Part shown: one piece after another, positions 55,603-64,000 of the stretch | Position numbering within the stretch: the first letter of the stretch is position 1 | Layout: every line of letters starts with the position of its first letter | Program-made: the position numbers and the translations under genes | DNA from: BJ22 sp021298375 | Lineage (GTDB): Bacteria; Planctomycetota; Planctomycetia; Pirellulales; Pirellulaceae | DNA length: 64,000 nt | Assembly (NCBI GenBank): GCA_046343015.1 | Contig: JBKDOL010000032.1 | Coordinates: 1-64,000, forward strand | Direction: 5' to 3' | Notes under the pieces: generated by a model | What the model saw: only the letters and a program-made list of their open reading frames with translations | Databases searched by the model: none | Told to the model about the DNA's origin: nothing

Positions 55603-55773
55603 ACTGTCCGCTGCCAACGGGACAAGGTTGAGGCCAACCGGATGAGCTTGAGCAGGCGCATTGCCGGCAGCGCTTTGCCGTTAATCCCTTTGCGAGCCAT
55701 CCCGCGGCGGCGATCAACTCGGCGCAGCCCTGTCTGGATAGCCCTCGTTTTGCGGCCGGCAGTCGACGGGGCT

Positions 55774-57783
55774 CTAGCGTTCAGCCAGAATCGGCGGAAT
55801 CGGGCAGTCGAGCGACTCGCCCAGTGAGCGGTAAAGCTCGGCTTCGGTCACCGAAATCTCGGTGTCGTGGGAAATGGAAATCGCCGCTGCCTCCAGTACC
55901 TGTTTGCGGGCGTTGGGTGCGGCGTGCGACAGTCGTTTCACCGCATTGGCCAGTCGCGGATAGTCCCAGCCCGAGTTCGCATACTTCCGCTGCCCAAATT
56001 GGCTGGGCAAGGATTTCCACGCCGCGTCAAAAGCGGCCGCAGCCGTTGGCTCATCATCGTGGCCAAACTCGGCCAGCACCGCCAGCAGCGTCGCGCATTC
56101 GTCTTCCAGCTTGTCGAGCGTCTCGTAGAGGGTGCGGTGCGGCAAGCCAATTCCGAAGTGGCGGTCGAGGTGCCCAAGCAAATGGTGCTGGATGAAGAAC
56201 TCGAACAAGTCGACTTCGCGATCGGCTTTAATCAGTTGAATCACTGTCGCCCGGAAGGTCCTGTACTGTTTCTCTGACAACCCGACCAGCGTTCCCTGAA
56301 GAATCTCCGAGATTGGCAGCCGCAGCTCAATGGCCGCGGATTGAATCTGTTCCGCGAGTTGTTCGGTGTACTGTACGGTCGCATCGTTGGCGTTTTCCCG
56401 AACGAGGCCGAGTTGCTCGCGGCGAATGTCCGGGGCCTCATCCAGCAGCCAGCCAAAAACGACGCACCGCGCCAGGTAGACATCGCGGATCGCGCGTTGC
56501 AGCGAATCGGGGATTTTTCCCACCAGAGCCCGCGAGTAGACGACATCTTCGTCGGTCGGATCGCCGACTGCGGAGACGAGCACCGCTGGGTTCAAGGCTC
56601 CGCTTAGCGCGCCTCCGCCAACCGTTCCCGGCAAGCCCATTCCGGGCATGCCAAACTTCTCCAAGGGCGAACGTCGCTGCTCGCGCTGCTGCTCGCGACG
56701 CTCTTCCAGTACGCTGGCAGTCGGGCGAGTCTTCAGGTACTCCTGAAAGTCTCCAGTAAATCGCGGGTCGAGTTTCTGAATGCGCTTGATTAAGGGAGGG
56801 TGTGTGGAAAAGAACCCCGCCAAGCGGGAGCCATGCATGTTGGCGAAGAACATGTGGCTGATCGATTCCGCATTCTCCTGTCGGACCACTGAGGACGATT
56901 GAGAGGCGCCGATCATCTTCAGGGCACCGGCAATTCCCTCCGGATTTCGGGTGAACTGGACGGCTGCCGCGTCGGCCAGATACTCTCGTTGCCGGGAGAC
57001 CGAGGCCTTGATCAGCTTGGAAAACAGCAGCCCGATCCCGCCGATAGCCACCAGCCCCACGCCGAGCAGAATGAATGCGGCCGCACCGCCTCCTTTCTCC
57101 TCCTTGTCATTGGAGTTGCTGCGGGAATTTCCCACCGTCCGGATTAACTGGTAGCCAATCAGGGCGATGATCAGAATTCCGTGCAGCAGCCCGATCATCC
57201 GCAGGCTCATCTTCATGTCGCCATTGAGGATGTGGCTGAATTCATGGGCGATGACCCCTTGGAGCTCATCGCGGTTCAGTGTTTCCAGTGTACCGCGATT
57301 GACTCCAATCACGCAGTCATCGATGGTATGCCCGGCGGCAAATGCGTTGATGCCTGCCTCGCCATCCAGCACATAAACCGGCGGCACCGCGACGCCGGAT
57401 GCAAGTGCCATTTCCTCGACAATGTTCAGCAGACGGCGTTCAGCCAGATTGGATGAGCCAGGGAGGAGGCGTCTTCCGCCGAGCATTTCGGCGACGACCT
57501 TTCCACCCGCATTCAATTCGCTGATTTTGTACAGGCTGCCAAAGCCCACTACCGCGGAGACACCGGTGAGCACACCGCCAAAGAGTTCAAGGTTCTGCAG
57601 CGAGGTGAACCAGTTCGACATGTCATCCATGCGAAACTGCTGCTGACCGCGCCCGGCAAACACGAAAAGACCGACGATTAATCCGTAAATCGCCAAAGTA
57701 ATGCAAACCACCGTCAGCGCAAGCAGCAGCACCAGTTTACGGGTGTTGCGGCGGGCGAGTTCCTGGCTGGCAAAAAAGTCCAC
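55774..57783 (-). CDS. M48 family membrane zinc metalloprotease (HtpX-like) with long C-terminal domain
   Basis: A 669-residue protein. Two N-terminal membrane helices (about 16-42 and 60-90), then the catalytic domain: VPPVYVLDGEAGINAFAAG, VIGVNRGTLETLNRDELQGVIAHEFSHILNGD (HExxH zinc site near 180), two further helices (SLRMIGLLHGILIIALIGYQLI, AFILLGVGLVAIGGIGLLF) and SRQREYLADAAAVQFTRNPEGIAGALK (third ligand Glu). The C-terminal 300 residues are helical and absent from E. coli HtpX. The start is GTG 57783, preceded by GGAGAGAG. It follows lemA on the same strand (180 bp), a pairing seen in many bacteria. Confidence 0.92.
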   Translation of the reverse strand: MDFFASQELARRNTRKLVLLLALTVVCITLAIYGLIVGLFVFAGRGQQQFRMDDMSNWFTSLQNLELFGGVLTGVSAVVGFGSLYKISELNAGGKVVAEMLGGRRLLPGSSNLAERRLLNIVEEMALASGVAVPPVYVLDGEAGINAFAAGHTIDDCVIGVNRGTLETLNRDELQGVIAHEFSHILNGDMKMSLRMIGLLHGILIIALIGYQLIRTVGNSRSNSNDKEEKGGGAAAFILLGVGLVAIGGIGLLFSKLIKASVSRQREYLADAAAVQFTRNPEGIAGALKMIGASQSSSVVRQENAESISHMFFANMHGSRLAGFFSTHPPLIKRIQKLDPRFTGDFQEYLKTRPTASVLEERREQQREQRRSPLEKFGMPGMGLPGTVGGGALSGALNPAVLVSAVGDPTDEDVVYSRALVGKIPDSLQRAIRDVYLARCVVFGWLLDEAPDIRREQLGLVRENANDATVQYTEQLAEQIQSAAIELRLPISEILQGTLVGLSEKQYRTFRATVIQLIKADREVDLFEFFIQHHLLGHLDRHFGIGLPHRTLYETLDKLEDECATLLAVLAEFGHDDEPTAAAAFDAAWKSLPSQFGQRKYANSGWDYPRLANAVKRLSHAAPNARKQVLEAAAISISHDTEISVTEAELYRSLGESLDCPIPPILAER

Positions 57784-57963
57784 GGAAGTCTCTCTCCAGA
57801 GGCAGTCAACGGGAGTGCTCGAAGCAACGGAATCGAAAGCAATCGAACAGGCGAACGCAATCCGATCCCGCATCCATTGCCCGGTCAGCGACCACACCGG
57901 TCAGACCGACTGCCCGAGCAGAATCGAGTTCATCCCCGGACAATGGAATCGAATTGCGGGTCA

Positions 57964-58563
57964 TTAAAACTGGACGCGGGGAGCCTCTCGCTCCTTGGGG
58001 TTGTCGATTTCAAGCAACTGGGCCTCCTTGAATCCGAGCATGCCGGAAAAAAGCACCGTCGGGAAGACTTCGCGGGCCGTGTTGTACTCGGTAACCGCAT
58101 CGTTGTAGCCTTGTCGGGCAAAGGAGACCTTGTTTTCCGTCGACGTCAGCTCTTCCTGCAGCGACATCATGTTTTGATTCGCTTTCAGGTCCGGGTAAGA
58201 CTCGGCAATCATCAACAATCGACCGAGCGCTCCATTCAATTGCGTCTCGGCAGCACCGAGATTTTTCATCGCCTGCGGGTCACCCGGATTGGCGGCAGCC
58301 GCTTGGTCAGCAGAAAAGGCACGGTTTCGCGCTTCGATCACCTGCGTCAGCGTGTCCTGCTCATGCTTCATGTACCCTTTGACCATCTCAACCAGATTGG
58401 GGATCAGGTCGTATCGACGTTTCAGCTGAACGTCGATTTGGGCGAAGGCGTTCTTGTAGCGGTTGGCGAGCGTCACGAGCCGGTTGTAAAGTCCGGAGAC
58501 GTAAATCACAAACACCAGGACGATGCCGAGAATCACCAGGATTGCGGTTAACCAATTTGGCAT
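57964..58563 (-). CDS. lemA: LemA family membrane protein
   Basis: A 199-residue protein with an N-terminal membrane helix (LTAILVILGIVLVFVIYVSGLYN) and the LemA helical bundle: YKNAFAQIDVQLKRRYDLIPNLVEMVKGY, TLTQVIEARNRA, GALGRLLMIAESYPDLKANQNMMSLQEELTSTENKVSFARQGYNDAVTEYNT and FPTVLFSGMLGF. LemA proteins expose their bundle outside the cytosol; their biochemical role is unclear, but they often accompany M48 proteases, as here. GAAAGG lies seven bases before the ATG. Confidence 0.96.
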   Translation of the reverse strand: MPNWLTAILVILGIVLVFVIYVSGLYNRLVTLANRYKNAFAQIDVQLKRRYDLIPNLVEMVKGYMKHEQDTLTQVIEARNRAFSADQAAAANPGDPQAMKNLGAAETQLNGALGRLLMIAESYPDLKANQNMMSLQEELTSTENKVSFARQGYNDAVTEYNTAREVFPTVLFSGMLGFKEAQLLEIDNPKEREAPRVQF

Positions 58564-58720
58564 GAACGTGACCTTTCAATAGGCGGAACAAAGTTGTCGG
58601 CAGCTGGATTACAACGCCGGCGGCAGTTCCCGGCGTGTCTAATTTCTACAAAAGTCCCTTGAGCGACAAGTAACAAACCCCATTCTTTTCCCAAATCGAC
58701 TTGCGGGCCAGTGATCGGGC

Positions 58721-58891
58721 TCATTCGCCCTTGCCGCCCTGCGGCTTGCCTGCCGGGAGTTCCGGTTCTGTCGAATTCGACTCTTTACCCGGATTGTTTT
58801 GTGAAAGCCAAGTCTCGAGCTTCTTGGTCATCAGCTCCGTGATGACGACGAGCGCCAGAGTTGAGAGCAGCAGAATTAACCACTGAGGCAT
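58721..58891 (-). CDS. 56-residue single-TM protein upstream of lemA
   Basis: A short protein: one N-terminal membrane helix (PQWLILLLSTLALVVITELM) followed by a basic then disordered Lys/Glu/Pro/Gly tail ending GGKGE. An AAAGGG site about nine bases upstream supports ATG 58891; the longer frame from 58975 adds 28 residues with no signal features. It reads in the same direction as lemA and the M48 protease and may be a small partner, but it could also be spurious. Confidence 0.55.
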   Translation of the reverse strand: MPQWLILLLSTLALVVITELMTKKLETWLSQNNPGKESNSTEPELPAGKPQGGKGE

Positions 58892-59064
58892 CGTTGTAGC
58901 CCTTTTTGCGGGAACCTTCGGAATCAGGGACGGAACAGGAGGCCAAGTGAGGCCTCGAACCCCCGGCCATGGCAAAAGTCTGCGATTTGGTGTCGCCGAT
59001 TACAGGCGTTTCGCCAATCCACAGCCAAGCTTGTCAAAAAACCGAACCATTTTCGGCGCAAAGT

Positions 59065-60318
59065 TCATTCGGAGCCAGCTGGCTCGCTTTCTCCCGTGGC
59101 GGACGGGGCGTCCTCGGCTGATTGGGCAGCGCCCGAGGCCTCGCCTCGCGCCTTGTTCTTGCGGGTCCCCTCGTACAACTCATATTCCAGCAGACGAGCC
59201 TCCAGCTTCGCCGTAGCGAATTCGAGGCGACGGCTGGTCCGCAAGCCGATCTTTTTGGCGAGCTCGAGATTGGCTGTGAAAACATAGCCGCGATAGCCGC
59301 GGCAATGCTGTTTGAGAAAGTCGCCAATCTCCTTGTAGGTCGCCTCCAAGGCCCGGACTTCCCCCAGTCGCTGGCCGTACTCGGGGTTGAACATGACGAC
59401 CCCGCCAGCCCCTTGGGGAACGTCCGTCTGCTTGAAGTCGCAGTGCAGGAAAGTAATCAAGTCGGCGACCCCGGCCGCTGCCGCGTTGGCTTGAGCCGTC
59501 GCAATCGCCTCGGCATCGTGGTCGCTGGCAACAAGGTGGACACTTGCGGCCAGGGGACGGACCAGCGAAGCAAGTTCCGCCCGCAAATCCGCCAGCAGTT
59601 CGGGGCGAAAGCCATGCAGGTGCTGAAACGCGTAATCGGAGCGGAACAATCCGGGCGACCGCCCGGTGGCAAGCAAAGCCGCCTCGATCGCCAGCGTCCC
59701 GGATCCGCACATCGGATTGACGAACGAACTCTCTCCCCGCCAGCCCGAGGCGCGGAGCATCGCCGCGGCCAGCGCTTCGCTCAACGGCGCCTTGCCCGGC
59801 AGGCGACGGTAACCATGCTTGGCGATCGTCGGCCCCGAGGTGTCGAGAAACAACTCCGCTTCACTGCCCCGCCAGAACAAGTGGATCACCACTCCGGTCA
59901 AATCCGGGCCGGAATTGGGACGCTCGCCGGTCGTTTCGCGGATGCGATCGACAATCGCATCCTTGACCCGCACGTTGGCGTACATCGTGGAGCGGATGGA
60001 GGGATGATCGACGTTGCTCGTAACCGAGAAATAACTGGTTGGGCCGAGCCACTCGTCCCACTTGATTCGGGCCAGTTCGCGGTAGAGAAACTCGGGGCTG
60101 TTGCAGCGAAAACGGCGCAGCGAATAAAGCACCTGGCTGGCACAGCGCAACTGCAAATTGAGCCGCTGGCAGTCGAGCAGCGAACCGCTCGTGGAGGCCC
60201 CGCCGGAAAAAACTTCTACCTCCGGAAGTCCCAATTCCATCAGCTCTTCACCCAGCCAGCGGGAGAGCCCGCGCTGGCAGGTGACCACAATGCGGCTCGG
60301 CTTCTCGAAATCACCCAT
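59065..60318 (-). CDS. THUMP-domain RNA guanine-N2 methyltransferase (RlmL N-domain-like)
   Basis: A 417-residue protein. The N terminus (about 8-70) is ferredoxin-like (SRIVVTCQRGLSRWLGEELMELGL), then the THUMP domain (75-160, SPEFLYRELARIKWDEWLGP, VRVKDAIVDRIRETTGERPNSGP), LFLDTSGPTIAKHGYRRLPGKAPLSEALAAAML and a Rossmann methyltransferase with SFVNPMCGSGTLAIEAALLA. The catalytic loop is FNPEYGQRLGE, where E. coli RlmL and relatives have NPPYG. It should methylate a guanine in 23S rRNA or tRNA; the target is unknown. The C-terminal 30 residues are disordered. Start ATG 60318 matches the family. Confidence 0.9.
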   Translation of the reverse strand: MGDFEKPSRIVVTCQRGLSRWLGEELMELGLPEVEVFSGGASTSGSLLDCQRLNLQLRCASQVLYSLRRFRCNSPEFLYRELARIKWDEWLGPTSYFSVTSNVDHPSIRSTMYANVRVKDAIVDRIRETTGERPNSGPDLTGVVIHLFWRGSEAELFLDTSGPTIAKHGYRRLPGKAPLSEALAAAMLRASGWRGESSFVNPMCGSGTLAIEAALLATGRSPGLFRSDYAFQHLHGFRPELLADLRAELASLVRPLAASVHLVASDHDAEAIATAQANAAAAGVADLITFLHCDFKQTDVPQGAGGVVMFNPEYGQRLGEVRALEATYKEIGDFLKQHCRGYRGYVFTANLELAKKIGLRTSRRLEFATAKLEARLLEYELYEGTRKNKARGEASGAAQSAEDAPSATGESEPAGSE

Positions 60319-60406
60319 GGCGGTGGCTCTAATTTTGACTGAGGGAGAAAAGGGCCAGCCAGCGGGTTGCCGGCTGAGCGGGGAAGCAGGGGGCTTGCCG
60401 CTAGTG

Positions 60407-61606
60407 TTACTTTGCCAGTCGCGAGGCAAGCGCTCGGACGAGCAAATCGATTTGGGCCGTGGTGTTGTAGAGGTGGCTGCTGACCCGGACAAACCAGCGC
60501 GAATTGAAGTGAATGATCGGGACTTCAATCCGGTGCGCCTCCCACAGCCAATTCTGCAGTTGGGACCAGTCACCCGGCGGCAGCGGCACGTGGCACATCG
60601 TGCCGTACCAGCCCCCTGTGGTCGGAGCCAGCGGGCGCTCTCCGGTCAGCTCCAGCAAACGCGCGCCAGCCTCGTTGGCCAGCCAGCCACAGCGGCTTCG
60701 AAAAGTCCCCAGTCCAATCGTGTTGGTCATGAAGTCGATCGCCGCGGGGACGCTGAGGTAGAGACTCGAATCGCGCGTACCGCTCCATGTGAATTGCTCG
60801 TCCCACTGCTCCGGAAGGGCTGGCAGCAATCGACCCCAGCTCAGCAGTTGGGGCTGGACGATACTTTGCCAGCGCGGATGGGCATAAAGGAAGCCGGTAC
60901 CCAGCGGTGCGCAAAGCCACTTGTGCAAGCTGGCGCAGTAGAAGTCGACGCCCAAAGTGTCGAGGTGCAGGTCAATCTGCGCCGGCACGTGCGGGCCATC
61001 CACGCAAATCGCCACTTCTCTTTCGCGGCATGCGGCCGCGATCTCGGCGACCGGCAGGATGATGGCTGTCGGCGAGGTAATTTGGCTGACAATTGCCAGC
61101 CGCGTCCGCCGCGTCATCCCCGCCGTGATTGCCTCTACCACCTGCTCGGCACTTTCGAAGCGTTCCGGCAGCGGCGCGACCTTGACCTGCGCACCGACTC
61201 GGCGACAGCGCCGTTCCCAGATTCGCAGCACCGCGCCGTACTCGTGATCGTTCAGCAGCACCTCGTCTCCCGCTTTCAGCGGAAAGCTGTCGGCGACCAC
61301 ATTCATGGCGAAGGTGGCGTTCTCGGCGAAGACGACGTTCTTTTGGGTCGTTCCAAGAAACTCGGCCAATTGCCGCCGGGCCTCCAGGAGCTGCGGCTCG
61401 AACTGGCGGACATAAAAATCCATTGGCTGGCAGTCGAGCGCGTCGATGAAGCGGCGACGGGTCTCGCGAACCACGCGCGGCGAGGGCCCAAACGAACCAT
61501 GATTCAAGTAAATCGTGTCCGGACGAATGTCCCAGTGAGCCGCCAAGTCAGCCCAATCCGCGTCGACTTCCGGCCGTCGTTTTGACAATGCGGCAAGCTC
61601 TGCCAT
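60407..61606 (-). CDS. Class V aminotransferase-family PLP enzyme
   Basis: A 399-residue fold-type I PLP enzyme resembling isopenicillin-N epimerase and cysteine desulfurase-like proteins. Motifs: YLNHGSFGPSPRVV, VVFAENATFAMNVVADSF, LLNDHEYGAVLR, VSQITSPTAIILPVAEI, ICVDGPHVPAQIDL (Asp binding the pyridine nitrogen), and FYCASLHKWLCAPLGTGFLY with the Schiff-base Lys. GAAGGAAGG lies just upstream of the ATG. The substrate cannot be assigned. It lies 88 bp upstream of the RNA methyltransferase gene on the same strand and is divergent from glnA. Confidence 0.88.
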   Translation of the reverse strand: MAELAALSKRRPEVDADWADLAAHWDIRPDTIYLNHGSFGPSPRVVRETRRRFIDALDCQPMDFYVRQFEPQLLEARRQLAEFLGTTQKNVVFAENATFAMNVVADSFPLKAGDEVLLNDHEYGAVLRIWERRCRRVGAQVKVAPLPERFESAEQVVEAITAGMTRRTRLAIVSQITSPTAIILPVAEIAAACREREVAICVDGPHVPAQIDLHLDTLGVDFYCASLHKWLCAPLGTGFLYAHPRWQSIVQPQLLSWGRLLPALPEQWDEQFTWSGTRDSSLYLSVPAAIDFMTNTIGLGTFRSRCGWLANEAGARLLELTGERPLAPTTGGWYGTMCHVPLPPGDWSQLQNWLWEAHRIEVPIIHFNSRWFVRVSSHLYNTTAQIDLLVRALASRLAK

Positions 61607-61958
61607 TATTTCCTTCCTTCGGTGGTTGATGCTGCGTTGGGCAAAAGTCGGCGGGGATAGTCAGAGAGAAATACGCGAAATTACCAATCAAACCAGGCTT
61701 TGTTGACAGCGTCGCGCGTTTCTTGCTCAGTCGTGCATTGAAAACAGGCAGGTTGGCGAGGCGGTTTTGGCGACCGCTTGCTTAAATGCCAGCATTTGGC
61801 CGGACGAAGACATAATCCCGGATCGGCACGGGACTTGCAATGGCCGGGGACGCGTAAGAGCGCGGAGTGAGTGGAGGGCGAGCCGAGTCGATTTGCCTGC
61901 TTCGCGTGTCTGTAATCGGTTCCGGTTTGGGTTTGCTTTTTCAATCTCGAGGTGCCTG
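61607..61958. other. Spacer and leader upstream of glnA
   Basis: About 350 bp between divergent genes. A TTGACA at 61703-61708 has no good -10 partner at the right distance. TTGGCGACCGCTTGCT near 61769 recalls a -24/-12 promoter but is one base short between GG and GC. GAGG at 61949-61952 is the glnA ribosome site. Confidence 0.6.
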
Positions 61959-63371
61959 TTGACTCCCAAGGAAATTCTCGCGCTCTGTCGCGAAAAAGGT
62001 GTGAAGGCGGTCGATTTCCGCTTTATGGATTTTATCGGTACATGGCAACACACAACGATTCCCGTTCATCAGTTGACGGAAGACACGTTTAACGACGGCC
62101 AGGGCTTTGATGGCTCCAGCATCCGGGGTTGGCAGCAGATCAACGAGAGCGACATGCTGCTCGTTCCCGATCCGTCGACGGCTTTTCTCGACCCGTTTAC
62201 CGAGTTGCCGACGTTGATCATGATCTGCAACATTCAGGATCCGATCACCCGGGAAGACTACAGTCGCGACCCGCGGAACGTGGCCCGCAAGGCGAGTGCC
62301 TATCTGCAGCGGACAGGTTTGGCCGACACGGTCTATTTTGGCCCGGAAGCTGAATTTTTCATCTTCGATGATGTCCGCTTTGATCAAAACGCGCACTCCG
62401 GGTTTTTTCATCTCGACAGCGTCGAGGCAGAATGGAATCGCGGTCGCGAAGAGTACCCCAACCTCGGCTACAAGATTCGGCACAAGGAGGGTTACTTCCC
62501 CTGTCCGCCAACCGACAAGTTGATGGACATCCGCAACGAAATGATGCAGACGATGATCGACTGCGGTCTGAACGTCGAATGCCAGCATCACGAAGTGGCG
62601 ACTGCCGGCCAAAGCGAAATCGATCTCAAGTTTAATGAGATGGTCAAAATGGCTGACCAATTGATGATGTACAAGTACATCGTCAAGAACGTCGCTTACA
62701 AGAACAACAAGAGCGTCACGTTCATGCCCAAGCCGCTGTACGGCGATAATGGTTCGGGCATGCACTGCCACGTCTCGCTTTGGAAAGGTGGCAAGCCGCT
62801 GTTTGCCGGCGACGGTTATGCCGGTCTGAGCCAGATGGCTCTATTCGCGATTGGCGGTTTGCTCAAGCATGCCCCGGCGATCCTTGCCTTCAGCAACCCG
62901 ACCACCAACAGCTACAAGCGTTTGGTGCCGGGCTACGAGGCTCCGGTGAACCTTGCTTACAGCCAGCGGAACCGTTCGGCTGCTTGCCGAATTCCGATGT
63001 ACAGCAGCAGCCCCAAGGCGAAGCGGGTCGAATTCCGCTGCCCCGATCCGAGTTGTAACCCCTACCTCGCCTTTAGCGCCATCCTGATGGCTGTTCTCGA
63101 CGGCATCGAGAACAAGATTGATCCAGGCACTCCGCTGGACAAGGACATCTATGACCTGCCGCCCGAAGAGGCCGCTTCGGTTCCCAAGACACCGGCTTCG
63201 CTCGATGCCGCGCTTGATGCGCTCGAAGCAGACCACGAGTTCCTGCTCAAGGGCGATGTCTTTACCGAAGACGTCGTCCAGCAGTGGATCGCGTACAAGC
63301 GAGTGAAAGAAGTCGATGCGATGCGGTTGCGACCGCACCCGTATGAGTTCTGCCTCTACTACGACGTCTAA
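61959..63371 (+). CDS. glnA: Glutamine synthetase, type I
   Basis: A 470-residue enzyme that makes glutamine from glutamate, ammonia and ATP; normal length for GSI. The start is a TTG at 61959, with GAGG six bases upstream and the typical N terminus TPKEILALCREKGVKAVDFRF; upstream residues in the longer frame are not GS-like. Motifs: DGSSIRGWQQINESDM (substrate loop), FGPEAEFFIFDDV (metal Glu), HHEVATAGQSEIDLKF, KPLYGDNGSGMHCHVSLW, NPTTNSYKRLVPGYEAPV and SAACRIPM. DIYDLPPEE carries the Tyr that is adenylylated in GSI-beta enzymes, so GlnE-type control is likely. Confidence 0.97.
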   Translation: MTPKEILALCREKGVKAVDFRFMDFIGTWQHTTIPVHQLTEDTFNDGQGFDGSSIRGWQQINESDMLLVPDPSTAFLDPFTELPTLIMICNIQDPITREDYSRDPRNVARKASAYLQRTGLADTVYFGPEAEFFIFDDVRFDQNAHSGFFHLDSVEAEWNRGREEYPNLGYKIRHKEGYFPCPPTDKLMDIRNEMMQTMIDCGLNVECQHHEVATAGQSEIDLKFNEMVKMADQLMMYKYIVKNVAYKNNKSVTFMPKPLYGDNGSGMHCHVSLWKGGKPLFAGDGYAGLSQMALFAIGGLLKHAPAILAFSNPTTNSYKRLVPGYEAPVNLAYSQRNRSAACRIPMYSSSPKAKRVEFRCPDPSCNPYLAFSAILMAVLDGIENKIDPGTPLDKDIYDLPPEEAASVPKTPASLDAALDALEADHEFLLKGDVFTEDVVQQWIAYKRVKEVDAMRLRPHPYEFCLYYDV

Positions 63372-63486
63372 TCGCGGCGCGTCTCGGCAGGCGAAGCGAT
63401 TCAGGATGCGGTGGCCGGACGGCCAACCGAACAGTGACCGGGTCGCGGGCGCATGGGAAAGCCTTTTCTCATGGGTCCGTGGCCCG

Positions 63487-63516
63487 GTCTTGTTTTGCGC
63501 CGTCTTGTTTTGCGCC
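63487..63516. repeat. 15-bp direct duplication after glnA
   Basis: GTCTTGTTTTGCGCC at 63487-63501 and 63502-63516, identical and adjacent, just before the 3' end of yidD. Confidence 0.9.
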
Positions 63517-63528
63517 GGGCGGAGCGCT

Positions 63529-63768
63529 TTAGGGCGGATCAAAACCACTGCCGCCAAAGGGATGGCAGCGGCAAATGCGACGGAGTCCCCGCCAGCTTCC
63601 GCGCACCGCTCCGTATTTCTGCACCGCTTCGATGAAGTACTGACTGCAACTTGGCGTGAAGCGACACTTGGGGCCAAACAGCGGGCTGATCGCCAGCTGG
63701 TAAAATCGCACCAGGGCAATCAGCAGGCGTCGCGGCAGCTCCCAGAGAATTCGCCACCAGTCGCTCAT
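63529..63768 (-). CDS. yidD: Membrane protein insertion efficiency factor YidD
   Basis: A 79-residue protein with the family pattern LLIALVRFYQLAISPLFGPKC then RFTPSCSQYFIEAVQKYGAVRGSW and RICRCHPFGGSGFDPP, including the conserved Cys residues. It is a peripheral membrane protein thought to assist YidC. Its ATG overlaps the stop codon of rnpA (ATGA), giving the usual rpmH-rnpA-yidD order on the minus strand. Confidence 0.96.
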   Translation of the reverse strand: MSDWWRILWELPRRLLIALVRFYQLAISPLFGPKCRFTPSCSQYFIEAVQKYGAVRGSWRGLRRICRCHPFGGSGFDPP

Positions 63769-64000
63769 CTTTGTTCCCCGCGCCGTGGTCGCGAGGAGCG
63801 ATCCAGCGGCGGCCGGGCAAAGCGCGGACCCCGCTGCAGATCGCGCTCGATCCGCTGAGTCAAAGCCAAAAGCGAGCGTTCCACCCGGTCCAGCGAGGGA
63901 ATCGCGCCCTTCCGCGGCCTGACGACGATGTCCAGAGCGCTGGGAATTCGTTGGCGATTGCGGCGATAGGCCTCGCGGATCAGGCGTTTCCAGAGGTTGC
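63765..64000 (-). CDS. rnpA: Ribonuclease P protein component, 3' part
   Basis: The frame enters from the right window edge and runs 78 codons to a TGA at 63767-63765. It begins NLWKRLIREAYRRNRQRIP, the family's RNR-type RNA-binding helix, followed by SALDIVVRPRKGAIPS and a helix LDRVERSLLALTQRIERDL. The C-terminal tail is Arg/Pro-rich. RnpA binds the RNase P RNA and helps it mature tRNA 5' ends. The N-terminal part lies outside the window. Four bases overlap yidD. Confidence 0.93.
   Translation of the reverse strand, partial: NLWKRLIREAYRRNRQRIPSALDIVVRPRKGAIPSLDRVERSLLALTQRIERDLQRGPRFARPPLDRSSRPRRGEQR

Noticed and set aside
61766..61785. Possible sigma-54 promoter upstream of glnA
   Set aside because: GG and GC elements are one base too close and flanking bases fit poorly.

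Overview
The window looks like a chromosomal segment of a planctomycete, most likely from the Pirellulales. Evidence for this is a DUF1549/DUF1553 protein followed by a DUF1501 protein, DUF1571, DUF1080 and DUF1579 proteins, a serine/threonine kinase with a long extracytoplasmic tail, an MfnB homologue of the kind found in planctomycetes with methanopterin-type C1 genes, and an ExbB/ExbD cluster with PQQ-propeller and TPR partners. The DNA is GC-rich, genes on both strands are interleaved, GTG and TTG starts occur, and many genes have only weak Shine-Dalgarno sites. I see no insertion sequence, prophage, integron or CRISPR array.

Layout. 1-300: glycine-codon low-complexity DNA cut by the window edge. 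0.5-16 kb: single housekeeping and accessory genes (HTTM membrane protein with a small partner, clpS, an M20 dipeptidase, serS, two TIM-barrel isomerase-like proteins, a sigma-54 response regulator, hsp20, mfnB, rnd, DUF1571). 16.6-19.4 kb: sucA (2-oxoglutarate dehydrogenase E1), with no E2 gene beside it. 19.6-23.6 kb: three minus-strand envelope genes. 23.9-27.7 kb: a two-gene fatty-acid operon (bifunctional hydratase/dehydrogenase overlapping an acyl-CoA ligase). 27.7-40.2 kb: eight minus-strand genes forming one envelope cluster, the most interesting part of the window. 41.3 kb: tRNA-Phe. 43.6-46.6 kb: DUF1549/DUF1553 and DUF1501 pair. 46.7-53 kb: RF-1-domain protein, Ser/Thr kinase, DUF1080 protein, S41 protease and a small conserved protein. 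53.4 kb: tRNA-Arg. 53.9-58.9 kb: M1 aminopeptidase, M48 protease, LemA and a 56-residue membrane protein. 59-64 kb: THUMP-type RNA methyltransferase, class V aminotransferase, glnA, yidD and the 3' part of rnpA.

How genes work together. The 27.7-40.2 kb cluster reads, in transcription order: terpenoid-cyclase-fold secreted protein, single-TM protein with TonB/TolA-like topology, ExbB/TolQ, ExbD, ExbD, a 1171-residue membrane-anchored beta-propeller protein, a TPR plus SBP_bac_5 hybrid without a permease, and a secreted protein of unknown function. I infer a proton-motive-force driven envelope machine. The fatty-acid operon and sucA feed central carbon metabolism, and glnA provides nitrogen assimilation. 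rnpA and yidD overlap by four bases as in the usual rpmH-rnpA-yidD order.

A second theme is structural: at least a dozen spacers, and one signal-peptide region, carry short direct tandem repeats (10-20 bp units, 2-5 copies), each with its own unit sequence.
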